From positions 1 to 14,547 of the forward strand of contig JBOHLS010000044.1 of the NCBI GenBank assembly GCA_050729835.1: DNA of 14,547 nucleotides. The letters are read 5' to 3'. Positions 1 to 7,185 of the stretch are shown here, in pieces; the first letter of the stretch is position 1, and each line of letters starts with the position of its first letter. A model generated the notes under the pieces. That model was not told where the DNA came from and ran no database searches. It saw only the letters and a list, made by a program, of their open reading frames with translations. This DNA comes from REEB95 sp050729835 (GTDB lineage: Bacteria > Pseudomonadota > Alphaproteobacteria > ATCC43930 > CGMCC-115725). The position numbers and the translations under genes are program-made.

Positions 1-99
1 CAGCCAGGCATGGAACCCGCTCCGCGAGACACCGAGCGCCCCGCACACCCAAGCCGCCGGCCAGATCCCCCGGTGCTTCGCGATGAAGGTGAACCTCAC
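1..99 (-). CDS. IS3-family transposase OrfB, N-terminal fragment
   Basis: Thirty-three codons of orfB are visible before the left edge. They begin at a GTG that overlaps the orfA stop (GTGA arrangement) in the -1 frame relative to orfA. The translation (start VRFTFIAKHRGIWPAAW, then VCGALGVSRSGFHAWL) is the typical N-terminal region of IS3-family OrfB, ahead of the DDE integrase core that must lie outside the window. The frame is open back to the slippery A-run, consistent with production as an OrfAB fusion by frameshifting. Whether the element is intact cannot be judged from this part. Confidence 0.85.
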   Translation of the reverse strand, partial: MRFTFIAKHRGIWPAAWVCGALGVSRSGFHAWL

Positions 100-386
100 G
101 TCGATTCCTTCGCGAAGTAGGCCGCGGCTTTTTTTAGGATGTCCCGCTCCGCCTTTAGCTTGATCACCTCGCGGCGCAGCCGCTCGATCTCCAGCTGCTC
201 CGGCTTCATCCGGCCCCGGCCCGGAAACGCGTACTGCGGATCGGCCGCAAACGCCTTCACCCAAAGCCGTAACACGTTCGGGTGAACGTCCAGATCACGC
301 GCCGCTTGCGCGACCGAAACCCCACGCTCCTTTACCAGCCGCACCGCCTCGAGCTTGAACTCCTTGCTGAACGTCCGTCGCCCCAT
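96..386 (-). CDS. IS3-family transposase OrfA
   Basis: OrfA is the DNA-binding part of an IS3-type transposase, 96 residues, the usual size. The N-terminus (MGRRTFSKEFKLEAVRLV) and residues to about 50 form the helix-turn-helix (SVAQAARDLDVHPNVLRLW). Residues about 63-90 form a leucine-zipper-like coiled coil ending in the family-typical ERDILKKAAAYFAKE. The stop overlaps the putative GTG start of orfB by two bases. The last third of the gene holds an A-run slippery site, so a fused OrfAB transposase is expected from a fraction of ribosomes. OrfA alone normally acts as a regulator of transposition. The family assignment is secure; the exact IS name cannot be given. Confidence 0.9.
   Translation of the reverse strand: MGRRTFSKEFKLEAVRLVKERGVSVAQAARDLDVHPNVLRLWVKAFAADPQYAFPGRGRMKPEQLEIERLRREVIKLKAERDILKKAAAYFAKEST
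128..135 (-). promoter_or_regulatory. Programmed -1 frameshift site (A7G) of the IS3 element
   Basis: On the minus strand orfA contains CTAAAAAAAGCC, that is seven A then G. IS3-family elements commonly use A6G-type heptamers to make OrfAB. The orfB frame is the -1 frame and contains no stop between this site and the orfB start region, as the model requires. No downstream stimulatory hairpin was established. Confidence 0.65.
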
Positions 387-415
387 CGCCAGCCTCCGGT
401 TCCATGGTCAACACC

Positions 416-550
416 TTAACTCGGTGTCTTCAGAACCGGCAGCAGCCCATTAGGCTTTATTGGCTGATGCGATTTACGCGGTGTAGCAAGCATGCGCCGC
501 AAAATCTCATCGCGTCGCGCGTCAGGGGAATCAATCTTCGTGTCGTTCAT
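416..550 (-). pseudogene. Small hypothetical protein, C-terminus replaced by the IS3 element
   Basis: A 44-codon minus-strand ORF begins at ATG 550-548 with MNDTKIDSPDARRDEILRRM and continues LATPRKSHQPIKP. The pattern of a charged start followed by EILRRMLATP resembles a common type of small hypothetical protein in alphaproteobacteria, by memory only. The last 10-15 residues read into the upstream end of the IS3 element, so the natural C-terminus was probably lost on insertion. The ribosome binding site is weak. Function is unknown. The start overlaps that proposed for the plus-strand ORF at 540-785, so at least one of the two starts may be wrong. Confidence 0.35.
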
Positions 551-785
551 AAAACCAGCATATCACATCCCAGCTACCGACGAAGAATTGCGTCTGATTG
601 GAGAACCAGCCGCCATTCAAGGACAGATCGAATGGATGATGCAGCACACTCTGATTTTTAGTTTGGGCACATTACCCGACGCTGCGAGAGCCATTCTTGG
701 GTCTGCTGGCGTAGGAACTGAAGTGGACCCGATCGGTTGCAACACCGCCGCCGTGCCCGTAACGGGCAAAGCCCGCGCCGAATAA
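540..785 (+). pseudogene. Truncated hypothetical protein
   Basis: From a GTG at 540 the plus strand encodes about 81 residues. The first 55 look protein-like: PAYHIPATDEELRLIGEPAA, then IQGQIEWMMQHTLIF and a segment ending AARAILGSAG. This amphipathic pattern resembles the N-terminus of hypothetical proteins found in alphaproteobacterial accessory regions. After about residue 60 the translation stops looking constrained and ends at TAA 783-785, so I read it as the surviving 5' part of a broken gene. A GGGG stretch at 523-526 could serve as ribosome binding site. No function can be given, and the ORF could be spurious. Confidence 0.35.
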
Positions 786-1290
786 CGGACGATACCTCCA
801 TGCAAGCTCGCGCGGGCAGCATCGGATTCCCTTCCCGCCGCCGCGGCCAATCCGCTACAAGGGCCGCGCTCCATGCTATTCATCTCCGACATTTTCATTC
901 TGGTTTCCTGCCGGCGACGCTGAGCGCCGCGCCCTCGAATTCTCCGCCCTGCCGATGATGCGCGACCTGCTCGCCAGCCTGCCAAACGCGGAGAAGATCA
1001 TCTTCATGTTCATGGTGTGCCCTATCACGCCGCGCACCAGCCGCCGCCGGGGAAGCCGCGCGGCGCTGGTCTGGGGCGCGTGCAAAGCGCGGATCGCCGC
1101 GCTGGCCACGGCGACGCCGCATGCGCGGCTGGTCGATTTCATGATTCCGAGCCCGGTGACGCGAGCGGACGACAATTACTGGGACCCGCTGCATTACCGG
1201 GTGCGCATCGCAACCTGGCTCGCCAAGAGCCTGCGCGCCGCCGCCGACGGAAAGCCGCGCGTCGAGACCGCAGGCTACGTCGTGCACTGA
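786..1290 (+). pseudogene. Frameshifted remnant of a larger gene (possibly SGNH-hydrolase-like C-terminus)
   Basis: A coherent protein can be read only by changing frame three times. About 798-903 gives a segment ending SMLFISDIFILV. About 907-1014 gives PAGDAERRALEFSALPMMRD, then a segment ending KIIFMFM. About 1017-1060 gives VPYHAAHQPPPGKPRGA. About 1065-1290 gives LVWGACKARIAALA, then RLVDFMIPSP, then DDNYWDPLHYR and on to the TGA. The joined product reads smoothly across each junction, which an accidental ORF would not. The DDNYWDPLHYR segment resembles the C-terminal Asp/His region of cell-envelope SGNH-type hydrolases, but that assignment is tentative. The 5' part of the gene is missing. 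It lies beside an IS3 element and another truncated ORF, consistent with a decaying accessory segment. Confidence 0.6.
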
Positions 1291-1291
1291 G

Positions 1292-1309
1292 GCGCCGGTT
1301 GTCCGGCGC
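1292..1309. terminator. GC-rich stem-loop between convergent genes
   Basis: GCGCCGG at 1292-1298 pairs with CCGGCGC at 1303-1309 across a four-base loop, just past the stop of the gene remnant and just past the 3' end of cckA on the opposite strand. There is no T-run on either side, so it is a weak intrinsic terminator candidate at best. Confidence 0.35.
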
Positions 1310-1315
1310 GTCGTC

Positions 1316-3859
1316 TCACGCCACCGGCTCGGCGAGGACTTCCTTCACCTTGCCGGCGAGCTGCTTTAGCGAGAACGGCTTGGGCAGGAAGTGGATCTCG
1401 CGCTCGTCGCCAAGGCGCTTCCTGAACGAATCCTCGGTATAGCCCGAGATGAAGATGACCTTGAGGTCGGGATGGTGCCGGCGCAGCGTCGCCACCAGGC
1501 CCGGCCCGTCCATCTTGGGCATGACGACGTCGGTGACGACGAGGTCGATCTTGTCGCCGCGCGCCATGATCTCGAGCGCCGCCTCGCCGCTCTTGGCTTC
1601 GAGCACCTTGTAGCCGCTGTTTGCGAGCGCCCGCGCCGAGAAGAGGCGCACCGGGTCCTCGTCCTCGACCAGCAGGACCGTGCCGGCGCCGCTTAAATCG
1701 CGCGCGCCGGACTCGCCGGCGTCGGGCCGCGCCGGCTCGGGCGCGACGCCGTCGTGCCGCGGCAGGAAGATGGAGAAGGTCGCGCCCTTGCCGGGCTCAC
1801 TGTCGACGAAGACGAAGCCGCCGGTCTGCTTGACGATGCCGTAAACCGTCGACAGGCCGAGGCCGGTGCCCGAGCCCAACTCCTTGGTCGAGAAGAACGG
1901 CTCGAAGATGCGGTGCTGGATGTCCTTGGGGATGCCGTGGCCGGTATCCGTCACCTCGATGAGCACATAGTCGCCCGGCGGCATGACCTCGTGGCCACGG
2001 AACATCTCGTGGTTGCTGGCGATGTTCGCGGTGCGGATCGACAATGTGCCGCCCTGGGGCATGGCATCGCGCGCGTTGACCGCGAGATTGATGATCACCT
2101 GCTCGATCTGGCCCTGGTCGACCTTTACCAGCCACAGCTTCGGGTCATGCACGACCTTGAGCTCGATGTTCTCGCCGATCAGCCGGCGCAGCAGGTTGGA
2201 AAGCTCCGCCAGCGCGTACTTGACCGCGAGCACGCGCGGCTGCAGCGCCTGCTGGCGCGAGAAGGCCAGCAGTTGACGGACGAGATTGGCGGCGCGGTTG
2301 GCGTTCTGCTTGATCTGCATGATGTCGCCGTAGGTCGCGTCGTTCGGCCGGAATCGCACGAGCAGCAGATCGCAGAAGCCGATCATCGCCGTCAGCAGGT
2401 TGTTGAAGTCGTGCGCCACGCCGCCAGCGAGCTGGCCGACCGCCTGCATCTTCTGCGACTGGGCGAATTGCGCCTGCAGGCTCTTCTGCTCGGTCTGGTC
2501 GATGAAGTGAAGAATGAAGCCGCCGCCGGCGGTCTCGGCGGCTTCGTCGCCGAGGCGGCTGATGAAGATCTGCGCCGATTTGCTGCCGGCGCCGGCGAGC
2601 CGGACTTCCACCGGGCCCGGAACGACACGGCCCTCGCTCGCCGCCCTGAGCTGACCGAAGGCGGCGTCCTGGTCCTCGGGCTTGAGGAACTCCAAGAGCG
2701 GCCGGCCGATCACGCCCGCGGGCTCGAGCCCGACCAGCGAGCACAGCGCGTCGTTGGCCTCGGCGATGCGGCCGTCGCCGTCCATCAGCGCGATGCCCAC
2801 GGGTGCGTTCGCAAAAAACCGGCGGAAGCGCTGGCGCGAGACGCGCAGCTGCTCTTCCCACTGGCGCTCGGGCGTGAGGTCCCTGACCACCGAGCGGGTG
2901 CGCAGACTGTCGCCGGCGCGCACCACGCTCTGGCTGATGAGGGCGTGGATGCGGTGGCCGTCGGCGCTCTTGAGCACGACCTCGCCGCGCGTCTCGCCGC
3001 CCTCGAACGGCGCGTAAGGCGGCGTGCCGGGAGGCGGCCGCTCGTCGAGGAAGTCGCCGAGCTTGTCGCCGCTGTCGACCAGTTCCTGCGCGCCGCGGCC
3101 GAGCCATTGCGCCAGCGCCTCGTTGACGAAGAGGAAGCGGCCGGACTGGTCGACCGAATAGAAGCCGATCGGCGCATTGTCGAGGAAGTCGGCGAGCTTC
3201 ATGCGCTCGTCGCGCAGCATCTGCTCCATGGTGTGGCGCGCCGTCACGTCCTGGAAGCTCCACAGCGTATAGCCCTGGCGGGCGGAGAGCGGCGCGACGA
3301 TCAAGTTGAACCATTGCATATCGCCCGCCGCATTGGCGATCGCCAGCACGCCGAGCGCCTGGCCGGCACGCAGCGCATCGTGCTTCAGCCGCATGAGATC
3401 GATGCCGCCGGCGCGCGCACCCAGCGCCGCGAGCGGCGCGCCCTGAAGCGCGGGAAAGAAGCGGCGGAAGGCGCCGTTGGCATAGACCGCGTCGTCGTTG
3501 GGCGACAGGACGAGGTGCGCGCCGGGCGAAGCCTCGATCGCCTGGCTCATCAGGTCGATGCGCCGCGACAGCAGCCGGTGCATCTGCTTGGCGACGACGC
3601 TGGCGACGCCAGCGCCGAGGGCGAAGGTCGCGGCTAGCACCGCGACCGGCCGCAGCAGCAGCGCATTGCCGATGTGAAAGAGCAGCAGCCCGGTGAGCGC
3701 AAGCGCGAGCGCCGAGAGCAAGACCGAGAGAGCGCCGAGCGCGCGCACCCAGGCGACGCCGCCGCCGGCGACCACATCATCGGGCAGCACCGACGCCGAC
3801 GCCGCGATCGGAACGGTCGCGGCGCGGGACGCTGCATCCCCCCCGTATCGCAGCTCCAT
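1316..3859 (-). CDS. cckA: Hybrid sensor histidine kinase CckA
   Basis: CckA is the membrane hybrid kinase that feeds phosphate to ChpT and hence CtrA. The 847-residue protein has two N-terminal membrane segments (about 41-62 and 66-90) and PAS-like regions at about 105-205, 220-330 and 340-455. The HisKA domain carries the phospho-acceptor H483 in VAHDFNNLLTAMIGF, a CckA hallmark. The HATPase domain shows an N box (about 587-600), DTGHGI (638-643) and GTGLGLS (664-670). The C-terminal receiver (about 727-843) has E732/D733, phospho-acceptor D777 and K827 in LPKPF. All catalytic residues are present. It lies downstream of dksA on the same strand, and an exact CtrA box sits in the 185-base gap between them, implying its own CtrA-responsive promoter. 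The ATG at 3859 gives a full N-terminus, although its ribosome binding site is weak. Confidence 0.96.
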   Translation of the reverse strand: MELRYGGDAASRAATVPIAASASVLPDDVVAGGGVAWVRALGALSVLLSALALALTGLLLFHIGNALLLRPVAVLAATFALGAGVASVVAKQMHRLLSRRIDLMSQAIEASPGAHLVLSPNDDAVYANGAFRRFFPALQGAPLAALGARAGGIDLMRLKHDALRAGQALGVLAIANAAGDMQWFNLIVAPLSARQGYTLWSFQDVTARHTMEQMLRDERMKLADFLDNAPIGFYSVDQSGRFLFVNEALAQWLGRGAQELVDSGDKLGDFLDERPPPGTPPYAPFEGGETRGEVVLKSADGHRIHALISQSVVRAGDSLRTRSVVRDLTPERQWEEQLRVSRQRFRRFFANAPVGIALMDGDGRIAEANDALCSLVGLEPAGVIGRPLLEFLKPEDQDAAFGQLRAASEGRVVPGPVEVRLAGAGSKSAQIFISRLGDEAAETAGGGFILHFIDQTEQKSLQAQFAQSQKMQAVGQLAGGVAHDFNNLLTAMIGFCDLLLVRFRPNDATYGDIMQIKQNANRAANLVRQLLAFSRQQALQPRVLAVKYALAELSNLLRRLIGENIELKVVHDPKLWLVKVDQGQIEQVIINLAVNARDAMPQGGTLSIRTANIASNHEMFRGHEVMPPGDYVLIEVTDTGHGIPKDIQHRIFEPFFSTKELGSGTGLGLSTVYGIVKQTGGFVFVDSEPGKGATFSIFLPRHDGVAPEPARPDAGESGARDLSGAGTVLLVEDEDPVRLFSARALANSGYKVLEAKSGEAALEIMARGDKIDLVVTDVVMPKMDGPGLVATLRRHHPDLKVIFISGYTEDSFRKRLGDEREIHFLPKPFSLKQLAGKVKEVLAEPVA

Positions 3860-3972
3860 CTGCTTCGCAGCCTAGCACGCGCTGCCGCGGCCGGATCAGG
3901 CGGCGGGCGCGTTTTCGGTCGCTCCCCTCGGCACCCGAGTCGCGGTGCGCGGCGACCATCGCCGTAGCATGG

Positions 3973-3987
3973 TTAACGGGAAGTTAA
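3973..3987. promoter_or_regulatory. CtrA box upstream of cckA
   Basis: TTAA at 3973-3976 and TTAA at 3984-3987 are separated by exactly seven bases, the full consensus for CtrA binding. It lies about 115 bases upstream of the cckA start, between dksA and cckA. GANTC sites at 3937-3941 and 4010-4014 flank it. The motif is symmetrical, so strand cannot be assigned. Confidence 0.7.
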
Positions 3988-4044
3988 AAGGCCGGCTTCG
4001 GGGAGCGGCGAGTCTGCGGACGACGAAACCGCCGACGCAGCGGC

Positions 4045-4461
<417 letters not shown>

Positions 4462-4609
4462 TACCAAACCCTCGCAAACCCCCACGGGGACGACTAAAGC
4501 GGCGCGGAGTATATGAATCGCAGGGCTTGCGGGCAAGCGCCGCAATACGCTGATTTCTCAGGTTTTTCCAGATTCTTCAAGCGGCAATCGCCGGCGCGGG
4601 GCGAACCGC

Positions 4610-5038
4610 TCAATCGAGCGATGGCTTGCCGGCGGTGGCAGCCAGCCCGGCCGACGGCGGCGCCGCGGCTTCTTCCTCGTGCTGGATCAGCAGCTTCGCC
4701 GTCTTGAGCGCGCGATAGAACTGGTCCTCGGCGAGCAAGCGGCGGATCTCGCCGAGCATGCCGCGCGCCGCCGGACGCGCCTGCTCGTATTCCGCCAGTT
4801 GGCGATTGATGCTGGCGAGGAACATGTCGGCCTTGCCGGCAAACAGGTATTGGCACTGGATGGCGAAATAGATGCGACGCGCCGGCGTGGTCGCCTTCTC
4901 TTCCGGCAGCACGTCCTTCTCGCGCAGCAAGGCGGCGTTGGTGTGGATCAGAATCTTGGCCATCGGGCCGGAATTCTCGATCACCACGCCGTTGAGGATG
5001 AGTTTTTCGCGCGGCTTCAGATTGATGGTCAGCGGCAT
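4610..5038 (-). CDS. flbT: Flagellin translation regulator FlbT
   Basis: FlbT controls flagellin output post-transcriptionally, in Caulobacter by acting on the leader of flagellin mRNA in balance with FlaF. The 142 residues match the usual family length. The opening MPLTINLKPREKLILNGVVI and the central RRIYFAIQCQYLFAGKADMF are characteristic, and residues about 100-125 (RRLLAEDQFYRALKTAKLLI) are the conserved helical region. A short Ala/Pro-rich tail follows. It is transcribed on the minus strand ahead of dksA and away from sciP. The usual partner flaF and the flagellin genes are not in the window, so this gene is detached from its common neighbourhood. Confidence 0.92.
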   Translation of the reverse strand: MPLTINLKPREKLILNGVVIENSGPMAKILIHTNAALLREKDVLPEEKATTPARRIYFAIQCQYLFAGKADMFLASINRQLAEYEQARPAARGMLGEIRRLLAEDQFYRALKTAKLLIQHEEEAAAPPSAGLAATAGKPSLD

Positions 5039-5097
5039 TCTACGGCCTGACTCGGCGCTGTTTGCAGTCCCCCGCCACTCCTTCTAGGGGCGAAGCT

Positions 5098-5112
5098 TTA
5101 GGATTGCGTTAA
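5098..5112. promoter_or_regulatory. Near-consensus CtrA box between flbT and sciP
   Basis: TTAG at 5098-5101 and TTAA at 5109-5112 are spaced by seven bases, one mismatch from TTAA-N7-TTAA. It lies in the divergent gap between flbT (start 5038) and sciP (start 5236). GANTC sites are at 5049-5053 and 5118-5122. It is weaker evidence than the two exact boxes. Confidence 0.4.
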
Positions 5113-5235
5113 GCCGGGAGTCGCGCCGTGGCCGCCGACCGCGCGATTTTTACCTTAATTATCCAGGAGCTTAGCCACACCTTGGACACGGCGGTTTTAG
5201 GGCTTTCTTAAACCGGGCAGCCTAAATTCGCCACC

Positions 5236-5652
5236 ATGCAGACGCGATTTTCCAATCCGGTCAGCGCCGCCGCGCGCACCAATGCCGCGCCGGCCGCCCG
5301 CCCGGTCGAGACCGAAAGCGAAGCTGACTGGCTCGTCGACATCGGACCCGTCCTGTCGCTCGACAGCCTGCCGCCGCCCGCAACCAAGCGCTGGGTCATC
5401 CGCCGCAAGGCGGTGGTCGTCGCCGCGGTGCGCGCCGGCGTCATCAGCCTCGAAGAGGCCTGCCGGCGTTACACGCTGTCGATCGAGGAGTTCCTCGCCT
5501 GGCAGCGCCTGGTCGACAGCCACGGCCTGCCCGGCTTGCGCGTCACCCGGCTGCAGGATTACCGCAGCCTCGGCGCCACTCCCGCCGCCGGCGCCACGCC
5601 GGCGAGCACCGCCGTTCCGGCCAACCGGCCGCCGGCGCGCCGCCTACCCTGA
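5236..5652 (+). CDS. sciP: CtrA inhibitory protein SciP (DUF1153)
   Basis: SciP is a small helix-turn-helix protein that represses CtrA-dependent promoters, in Caulobacter by contacting CtrA and DNA. The core at residues about 42-110 is unmistakable: SLDSLPPPATKRWVIRRKA, then AAVRAGVISLEEACRRYTLS, then EEFLAWQRLVDSHGLPGLR and a final RLQDYR. Typical SciP proteins are about 90 residues; this one has 138, with a longer N-terminal lead (about 30 residues, Ala/Pro-rich) and a 28-residue Ala/Pro-rich tail, both probably disordered. The ATG at 5236 has no strong ribosome binding site, so a later start cannot be excluded. It is divergent from flbT and precedes the FlhF-like gene on the same strand by 69 bases. 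Confidence 0.92.
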   Translation: MQTRFSNPVSAAARTNAAPAARPVETESEADWLVDIGPVLSLDSLPPPATKRWVIRRKAVVVAAVRAGVISLEEACRRYTLSIEEFLAWQRLVDSHGLPGLRVTRLQDYRSLGATPAAGATPASTAVPANRPPARRLP

Positions 5653-5721
5653 CTTAAGCAGTCCTTCACCGCCGTCGCTCTACGTTCGTCGCGGACGCCA
5701 CGCCCGCGCGAGCTGTGAACC

Positions 5722-6519
5722 ATGAGCCTTTCGATCAACACCACCGGCACCATCGACCGCCGTCCGTCGTCCGCGCGCGCGCCGGAGGATGCGGCGCTCG
5801 AGATCGCGCTCGCCGCCCACGGCATCCCGACACCGCAGATCCGCAAGCTGGTCCGTCTCGCCGCGCCGCAAGCCGGCGACGACCGCACCGAAGCCCTCGC
5901 CCGCGCCCTCGCCCAGCTCTATCTCTTCAATCCGCTCGGCGATGCCGCCGCCCGGTTCCTCTTCGTCGGCACGCCTGGAATCGGCAAGACGCTGGCGATC
6001 GCCCGGCTGGCGGCGCGCGCCACGGAGCGCGGCCGCACCGTGCGGCTCGTCACCTGCGACGGCGCGCGTCGCGCCGGCATCGAGCAGCTGCGGCACTTTG
6101 CGACCGCGCTGGGCATCGAGCTCGAGATCGCCGCCGACCCGGCGGCGCTCGGCGCGCTCGGCGCCAATCACGGCGCCACGACGCTGATCGACAGCGCCGG
6201 CATCAATCCCTACAGCCCGAACGAGCGTGCCGGGCTCGCGGCGCTGCTCGACGCGGCGCAGGCGGAGCCGCTGCTGGTGCTCGCTGCCGGCGGCGATCCC
6301 GCCGATACGGTCGAGACTGCGCACATCTTCCGCGACCTCGGCTGCCAGCGCTTTGTCGTCACGCGGCTCGACATCGTCCATCGTCTCGGCAGCGTCATGG
6401 CGGTGCCCGAAGCGCTCGGCATCGCCTTCGCCGAAGGGCTGGGCGCAACCGCGCTTGGCCAGGGCGTCGAAACTTTCACCGCGGCGTCGCTTGCGGCACG
6501 GCTGATGAACGGGAAATAG
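5722..6519 (+). CDS. FlhF-like SRP-family GTPase
   Basis: This 265-residue protein has the signature order of an SRP54/FtsY/FlhF-type GTPase. G1 is GTPGIGKT (83-90). The TCDGARRAGIEQLRHFA segment (111-127) corresponds to the FlhF TxDTYRIGAxEQLxxYA motif. G3 is IDSAG (156-160) where DTAG is usual, and G4 is TRLD (214-217) where TKLD is usual. Residues about 21-70 form a helical N-domain-like part (GIPTPQIRKLVRLA). FlhF directs placement and assembly of polar flagella, and the location next to sciP, flbT and fliJ supports a flagellar role. It is shorter than classical FlhF because the long N-terminal B domain is absent, and it lacks the D in the T-D-T-Y-R motif. I leave the symbol blank because it may be a divergent paralogue. 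It starts 69 bases after sciP and probably shares its transcript. Confidence 0.75.
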   Translation: MSLSINTTGTIDRRPSSARAPEDAALEIALAAHGIPTPQIRKLVRLAAPQAGDDRTEALARALAQLYLFNPLGDAAARFLFVGTPGIGKTLAIARLAARATERGRTVRLVTCDGARRAGIEQLRHFATALGIELEIAADPAALGALGANHGATTLIDSAGINPYSPNERAGLAALLDAAQAEPLLVLAAGGDPADTVETAHIFRDLGCQRFVVTRLDIVHRLGSVMAVPEALGIAFAEGLGATALGQGVETFTAASLAARLMNGK

Positions 6520-6671
6520 CTATCAGCTGTCAGCTGTCAGTTTTCAGAAACCGATGTCATTGCGAGCGCCGCAGGTGCGAAGCAATCCAGTGAGCACGCA
6601 ACCTGGATTGTTTCGCCTTCGGCTCGCAATGACGATGAATACCAAGAGCTGAGGGCTGACAGCTGATCGCT
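6518..6671. repeat. Nested intergenic palindromic repeat (about 150 bp)
   Basis: Two inverted repeats are nested between the FlhF-like gene and fliJ. The inner pair is 6556-6590 (begins GTCATTGCGAGC, ends GAAGCAATCCAG) and 6603-6633 (begins CTGGATTG, ends GCTCGCAATGAC). The outer pair is 6518-6546 (contains ATCAGCTGTCAGCTGTCAG) and 6646-6671 (contains CTGACAGCTGAT). The inner unit is the common alphaproteobacterial 'GTCATTGCGAGC' intergenic palindrome, and a relative occurs at 8905-8986. The outer arm begins exactly at the stop codon of the upstream gene. It could fold as a long hairpin in RNA and might act as a terminator for the two convergent genes. Confidence 0.75.
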
Positions 6672-6674
6672 AAT

Positions 6675-7010
6675 TCACCCCGCCTGCCGGCGGCGGTTCT
6701 GTTCGGCGCGCGCCGAGGCGGCGATCTCGGAGCGGCGCACGCCTTGGTAAGCCTCGCTCAGGCCTTCGCGCGCCTGGGAGATCTTGACGCCGGCCTCGGC
6801 CAGCGACTGCTCGATGCGCGCCCGGCGTTCGGCCATGGCGGCGATATGGTGCGATGCGCGGCCGGCGGCCTCGGCCGCCTTCTGCTCGCCGTCGATCTTG
6901 ACCTGCTGCTGATGCAGCGCCTGGACCAGGCGCTCAAGCCCGACGATCTCCTGACGGCGCTCCTCAAGCTGCCGGCGAAAGGTCGCGCGGATGTGATCGG
7001 TGCCCTTCAT
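6675..7010 (-). CDS. fliJ: FliJ-like flagellar coiled-coil protein
   Basis: The start at ATG 7010 is chosen because GGAG lies seven bases upstream and because the longer reading from 7148 adds a Gly/Ser-rich stretch unlike the rest. The 111-residue product begins MKGTDHIRATFRRQLEERRQ and is almost entirely charged helix with heptad-like spacing (LERLVQALHQQQ, ERRARIEQSLAEAG). This fits FliJ, the coiled-coil stalk of the flagellar export ATPase, and fliJ often lies divergent from ctrA in alphaproteobacteria. It is shorter than the roughly 140-150 residues of most FliJ proteins, and fliI is not adjacent: downstream is a palindromic repeat and a convergent gene. Because coiled coils are low in information, the name rests mainly on context. 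Confidence 0.6.
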   Translation of the reverse strand: MKGTDHIRATFRRQLEERRQEIVGLERLVQALHQQQVKIDGEQKAAEAAGRASHHIAAMAERRARIEQSLAEAGVKISQAREGLSEAYQGVRRSEIAASARAEQNRRRQAG

Positions 7011-7170
7011 GTCACCACTCCCGTCACGGCACGCACTGGCGCTAGGGCAAAGCCCACCCCGCGACTCGTGCATTTGCGATTCGTTGTGGCCACTGGTCAC
7101 AGGGCCTTTCGCCCGAATGTGGCCCCAATTCGCTCGCTCGGGCGCCACGCCTTATCTTCGCCGACGTGGC

Positions 7171-7185
7171 TTAATTGCCGGTTAA
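7171..7185. promoter_or_regulatory. CtrA box between fliJ and ctrA
   Basis: TTAA at 7171-7174 and TTAA at 7182-7185 with exactly seven bases between is a full CtrA-binding consensus. It lies 160 bases upstream of the fliJ start and about 195 bases upstream of the ctrA start, so it could serve either gene or both. Confidence 0.7.

Larger units (their letters stand above)
1..439 (-). mobile_element. IS3-family insertion sequence, 5' part
   Basis: This is the 5' portion of an IS3-family element, transcribed on the minus strand and running off the left window edge. It contains orfA, the first codons of orfB in the -1 frame, and a run of seven A followed by G suited to -1 slippage. The outer boundary is uncertain. 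Upstream of orfA there is an imperfect inverted repeat (CCGGTTC at 396-402 and GAACCGG at 433-439, with ACACC/GGTGT nested at 411-415 and 423-427), so I place the end near 439. No target duplication can be tested because the other end is outside the window. Confidence 0.7.

Noticed and set aside
1754..3637. A 627-codon plus-strand open frame opposite cckA
   Set aside because: It is an antisense shadow: the minus strand encodes a full CckA with every catalytic motif, and the plus-strand translation is low-complexity Arg/Ala/Glu typical of high-GC antisense frames.
5654..5668. TTAA-N7-TTCA between sciP and the FlhF-like gene as a CtrA box
   Set aside because: It has one mismatch, overlaps the region directly after the sciP stop, and the two genes are close enough to share a transcript.
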